Part shown: in pieces, positions 62,714 to 64,000 of the stretch | Layout of the letters: each line of letters begins with the position of its first letter | Numbering within the stretch: position 1 is the first letter of the stretch | Assembly: GCF_018408855.1 (NCBI RefSeq) | Contig: NZ_AP024322.1 | Coordinates: 992,001-1,056,000, forward strand | Length of the DNA: 64,000 bases | From: Caballeronia sp. NK8 | GTDB lineage: Bacteria > Pseudomonadota > Gammaproteobacteria > Burkholderiales > Burkholderiaceae | Reading direction: 5' to 3' | The notes under the pieces: model-generated | Seen by the model: the letters and a program-made list of their open reading frames with translations, nothing else | What the model was told of the DNA's origin: nothing | Database searches by the model: none | Made by a program: the position numbers and the translations under genes

Positions 62714-63625
62714 TCATTGCGAGACCGCCTGCCACGTCGAATCCGGGTTGAACGACTTGATCGCCGCGGCTGCGCGCGTGGTGGCGGGACCGAGATCCTT
62801 CTCGTAGATCTGTCCGTCCTGATTGACCATGAAGGTCATCACGCCGGTCTGGCCGTAGCGCGCGGGCGTCGCGATCATGGCGAAGCCTTGCGTCAACTGG
62901 CCGCCCTGCAGATAGTTCTTCGCGCCGCCTTGCGCGTGCGGACCTTGCGCCGTCAGGATGCGGTAGTGATAGCCGTAGTAGCCGTCCTTGTCGGTCGGCT
63001 TGTTGGGCATCGTCGCGGCGAGTGGGCCGAGCGGGCTTTCCGGCTCGCCTTCCGCAGTGTTCCAGTAGAGGCCGTCGTGCTTGCCGGCCGTGCTCACGAA
63101 GCGGTCGGCGTAGCGGTTCATCGCCTTGTGATAGTCGTTTTGCGCGGCGACGATCGCGAGGGCGACCTGCATCGCCGAACGCTCGTTGCGGCCGATACGC
63201 CGCGTCAGCACTTCGTCGCGCGCGGCGCGCATGTCGAAACGCCAGCCGTTCGCGACCTTGATGAGCGGAATCGGCAGCGTCCAGCCGCTCGTGCCCGCTT
63301 CGATGTGCGCGGCCGGACGGCCGTCGAGCGGCTGCGGATCCTCGACGATGCGATGCTGCTGCGCCCACGCGCCGAGGTACGCATAAATATCCTCCTCGCC
63401 GATGCTGCCCTCGGGCACGTAGCGGCCACGGTCCTTGCCGAGGACTTTGGTGAGCGCGGTGTCGTCGTTGCTCGCGATGGCGTCGGTGAGCGCCTGCGCC
63501 GCGGCTTCGGCGGTCGGATACACGGCCTGCGCGTGCGCGAACGAAGCGCCGAGCGCAAGCGACGCAGCGACGAGTGCGCAGAGGACTGGTTGCTTCAATG
63601 AGGCGAATGTTTGGGTAGGGGTCAT
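62714..63625 (-). CDS. Exported DUF2950-domain protein
   Basis: A 303-residue protein with a signal peptide (LCALVAASLALGASFAHAQ, cleavage near AHA-Q) and a DUF2950 domain. It contains AEAAAQALTDAIASNDDTAL, YFFGYHYRIL-type signature GYYGYHYRILTAQGPHAQGG, and PARYGQTGVMTFMVNQDGQI. DUF2950 proteins are periplasmic and of unknown function and usually follow a DUF3300 gene, as here; the pair is separated by 65 bases. The start at 63625 gives a sound signal peptide. Confidence 0.9.
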   Translation of the reverse strand: MTPTQTFASLKQPVLCALVAASLALGASFAHAQAVYPTAEAAAQALTDAIASNDDTALTKVLGKDRGRYVPEGSIGEEDIYAYLGAWAQQHRIVEDPQPLDGRPAAHIEAGTSGWTLPIPLIKVANGWRFDMRAARDEVLTRRIGRNERSAMQVALAIVAAQNDYHKAMNRYADRFVSTAGKHDGLYWNTAEGEPESPLGPLAATMPNKPTDKDGYYGYHYRILTAQGPHAQGGAKNYLQGGQLTQGFAMIATPARYGQTGVMTFMVNQDGQIYEKDLGPATTRAAAAIKSFNPDSTWQAVSQ

Positions 63626-63690
63626 CTCGGGCTCCTGAATCTGGCGTCCGCCGCTCGCGCGGCGCTTGGGCGTTGAAGTCGTATCGATCA

Positions 63691-64000
63691 TCAACGGCGG
63701 TGGAATCCGCCGCCGCCTCCGCCGCCGCGATGACCGCCGCCGCCACCCCCGCCGAAACCGCCCTGATGCTGAATTCCGCCGCCACCGCCGCCGAATCCGC
63801 CACCCCCGCCGCCGCCACCTTGACGCTGCACGCCCCCGCCGCCCCCGCCGACGCGCTCGTGCGACTGATTGGCGAACGACTGCCGGCTTGCCTGTCCGCG
63901 CTGCATGTCCTGACGCGCGCCGTTGCCATCGCCCGCGCCGCGCAGTGCGTTATCGCGATTCACGTTTTGCGAGCGCTGACGCAGATCGCTGTTGTTGAGC
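63691..64000 (-). CDS. C-terminal part of a DUF3300-type protein with a glycine-rich tail (partial)
   Basis: A reading frame open to the window edge on the minus strand, covering at least 102 C-terminal residues. It begins NNSDLRQRSQNVNRDNALRG and ends in a tail of Gly runs broken by His, Arg, Gln and Phe (HRGGGGGGGFHRR). The position directly upstream of a DUF2950 gene and the low-complexity tail fit DUF3300 proteins, but the conserved domain would lie outside this window, so the identity rests on context. Confidence 0.6.
   Translation of the reverse strand, partial: LNNSDLRQRSQNVNRDNALRGAGDGNGARQDMQRGQASRQSFANQSHERVGGGGGGVQRQGGGGGGGGFGGGGGGIQHQGGFGGGGGGGHRGGGGGGGFHRR

Noticed and set aside
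63700..63860. Repetitive G/C-rich stretch that could be taken for a tandem DNA repeat
   Set aside because: It is the codon pattern of a glycine-rich protein tail on the minus strand, with no CRISPR-like spacer spacing.

Overview
The window is high-GC DNA from a beta-proteobacterium of the Burkholderia sensu lato group; Caballeronia or Paraburkholderia is my best guess, from memory of gene content and protein style rather than any search. It reads as ordinary chromosomal backbone: glnA-ntrB-ntrC, argA, thiC, folD, prlC, hrpA and recC-recB-recD. I see no insertion sequence, prophage, CRISPR array or rRNA. One tRNA is present, tRNA-Leu(UAA).

Layout. 0-3.6 kb: an Lrp-type regulator, a small membrane protein and a FUSC-family transporter. 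3.7-13.3 kb: recC-recB-recD, translationally coupled by 4-base overlaps, followed by the ribosome-rescue hydrolase arfB. 13.4-17.6 kb: an EamA transporter, L-lactate permease, a 42-residue membrane miniprotein, a Gly/His/Trp-rich lipoprotein and a glycine-zipper lipoprotein. 17.7-20.0 kb: thiC behind a TPP riboswitch. 20.2-27.7 kb: a second EamA transporter, then the most accessory-looking stretch, with two tandem paralogous two-domain glycosyltransferase-like proteins, an AT-rich 580-base leader, a YadA-like trimeric autotransporter and a DUF4397 lipoprotein. 27.8-32.2 kb: a stress/signalling cluster (entericidin-like lipoprotein, histidine kinase, two DUF1328 membrane peptides, a ferritin-like protein, a NarL-type regulator and a lone receiver protein). 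32.1-36.1 kb: an MFS exporter, two metallophosphoesterases, small orphan proteins and the tRNA. 36.1-44.4 kb: a ProP-like MFS transporter, yggX, argA and hrpA. 44.5-50.3 kb: a beta-propeller protein, a sterol-desaturase-like hydroxylase, an EI24 membrane protein, a CinA-like domain protein, cutC, a FitAB/VapBC toxin-antitoxin pair and a rhodanese. 50.3-54.9 kb: the glnA-ntrB-ntrC nitrogen regulon with a readable sigma-54/NtrC promoter. 55-64 kb: exonuclease III, a GNAT acetyltransferase, a LysR regulator divergent from a nitrilase-like pseudoenzyme and a CodA-type deaminase, then prlC, folD and a DUF2950/DUF3300 pair cut by the window edge.

How genes work together. RecBCD forms one repair machine. 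NtrB/NtrC act on the glnA promoter. The histidine kinase at 28-30 kb and the NarL regulator at 31 kb probably form a two-component pair around small stress proteins. The best candidate for something undescribed is the 21.3-26.5 kb block. Both glycosyltransferase-like proteins carry an internal domain duplication whose N-terminal copy has lost half of the DxD motif, and they sit directly upstream of a surface adhesin. A link between them is inference. Other items worth checking are a beta-clamp-type QLDLF peptide in RecD and a triad-less nitrilase homologue.

All start choices, motifs and hairpins were read by eye; no database search or folding program was run.
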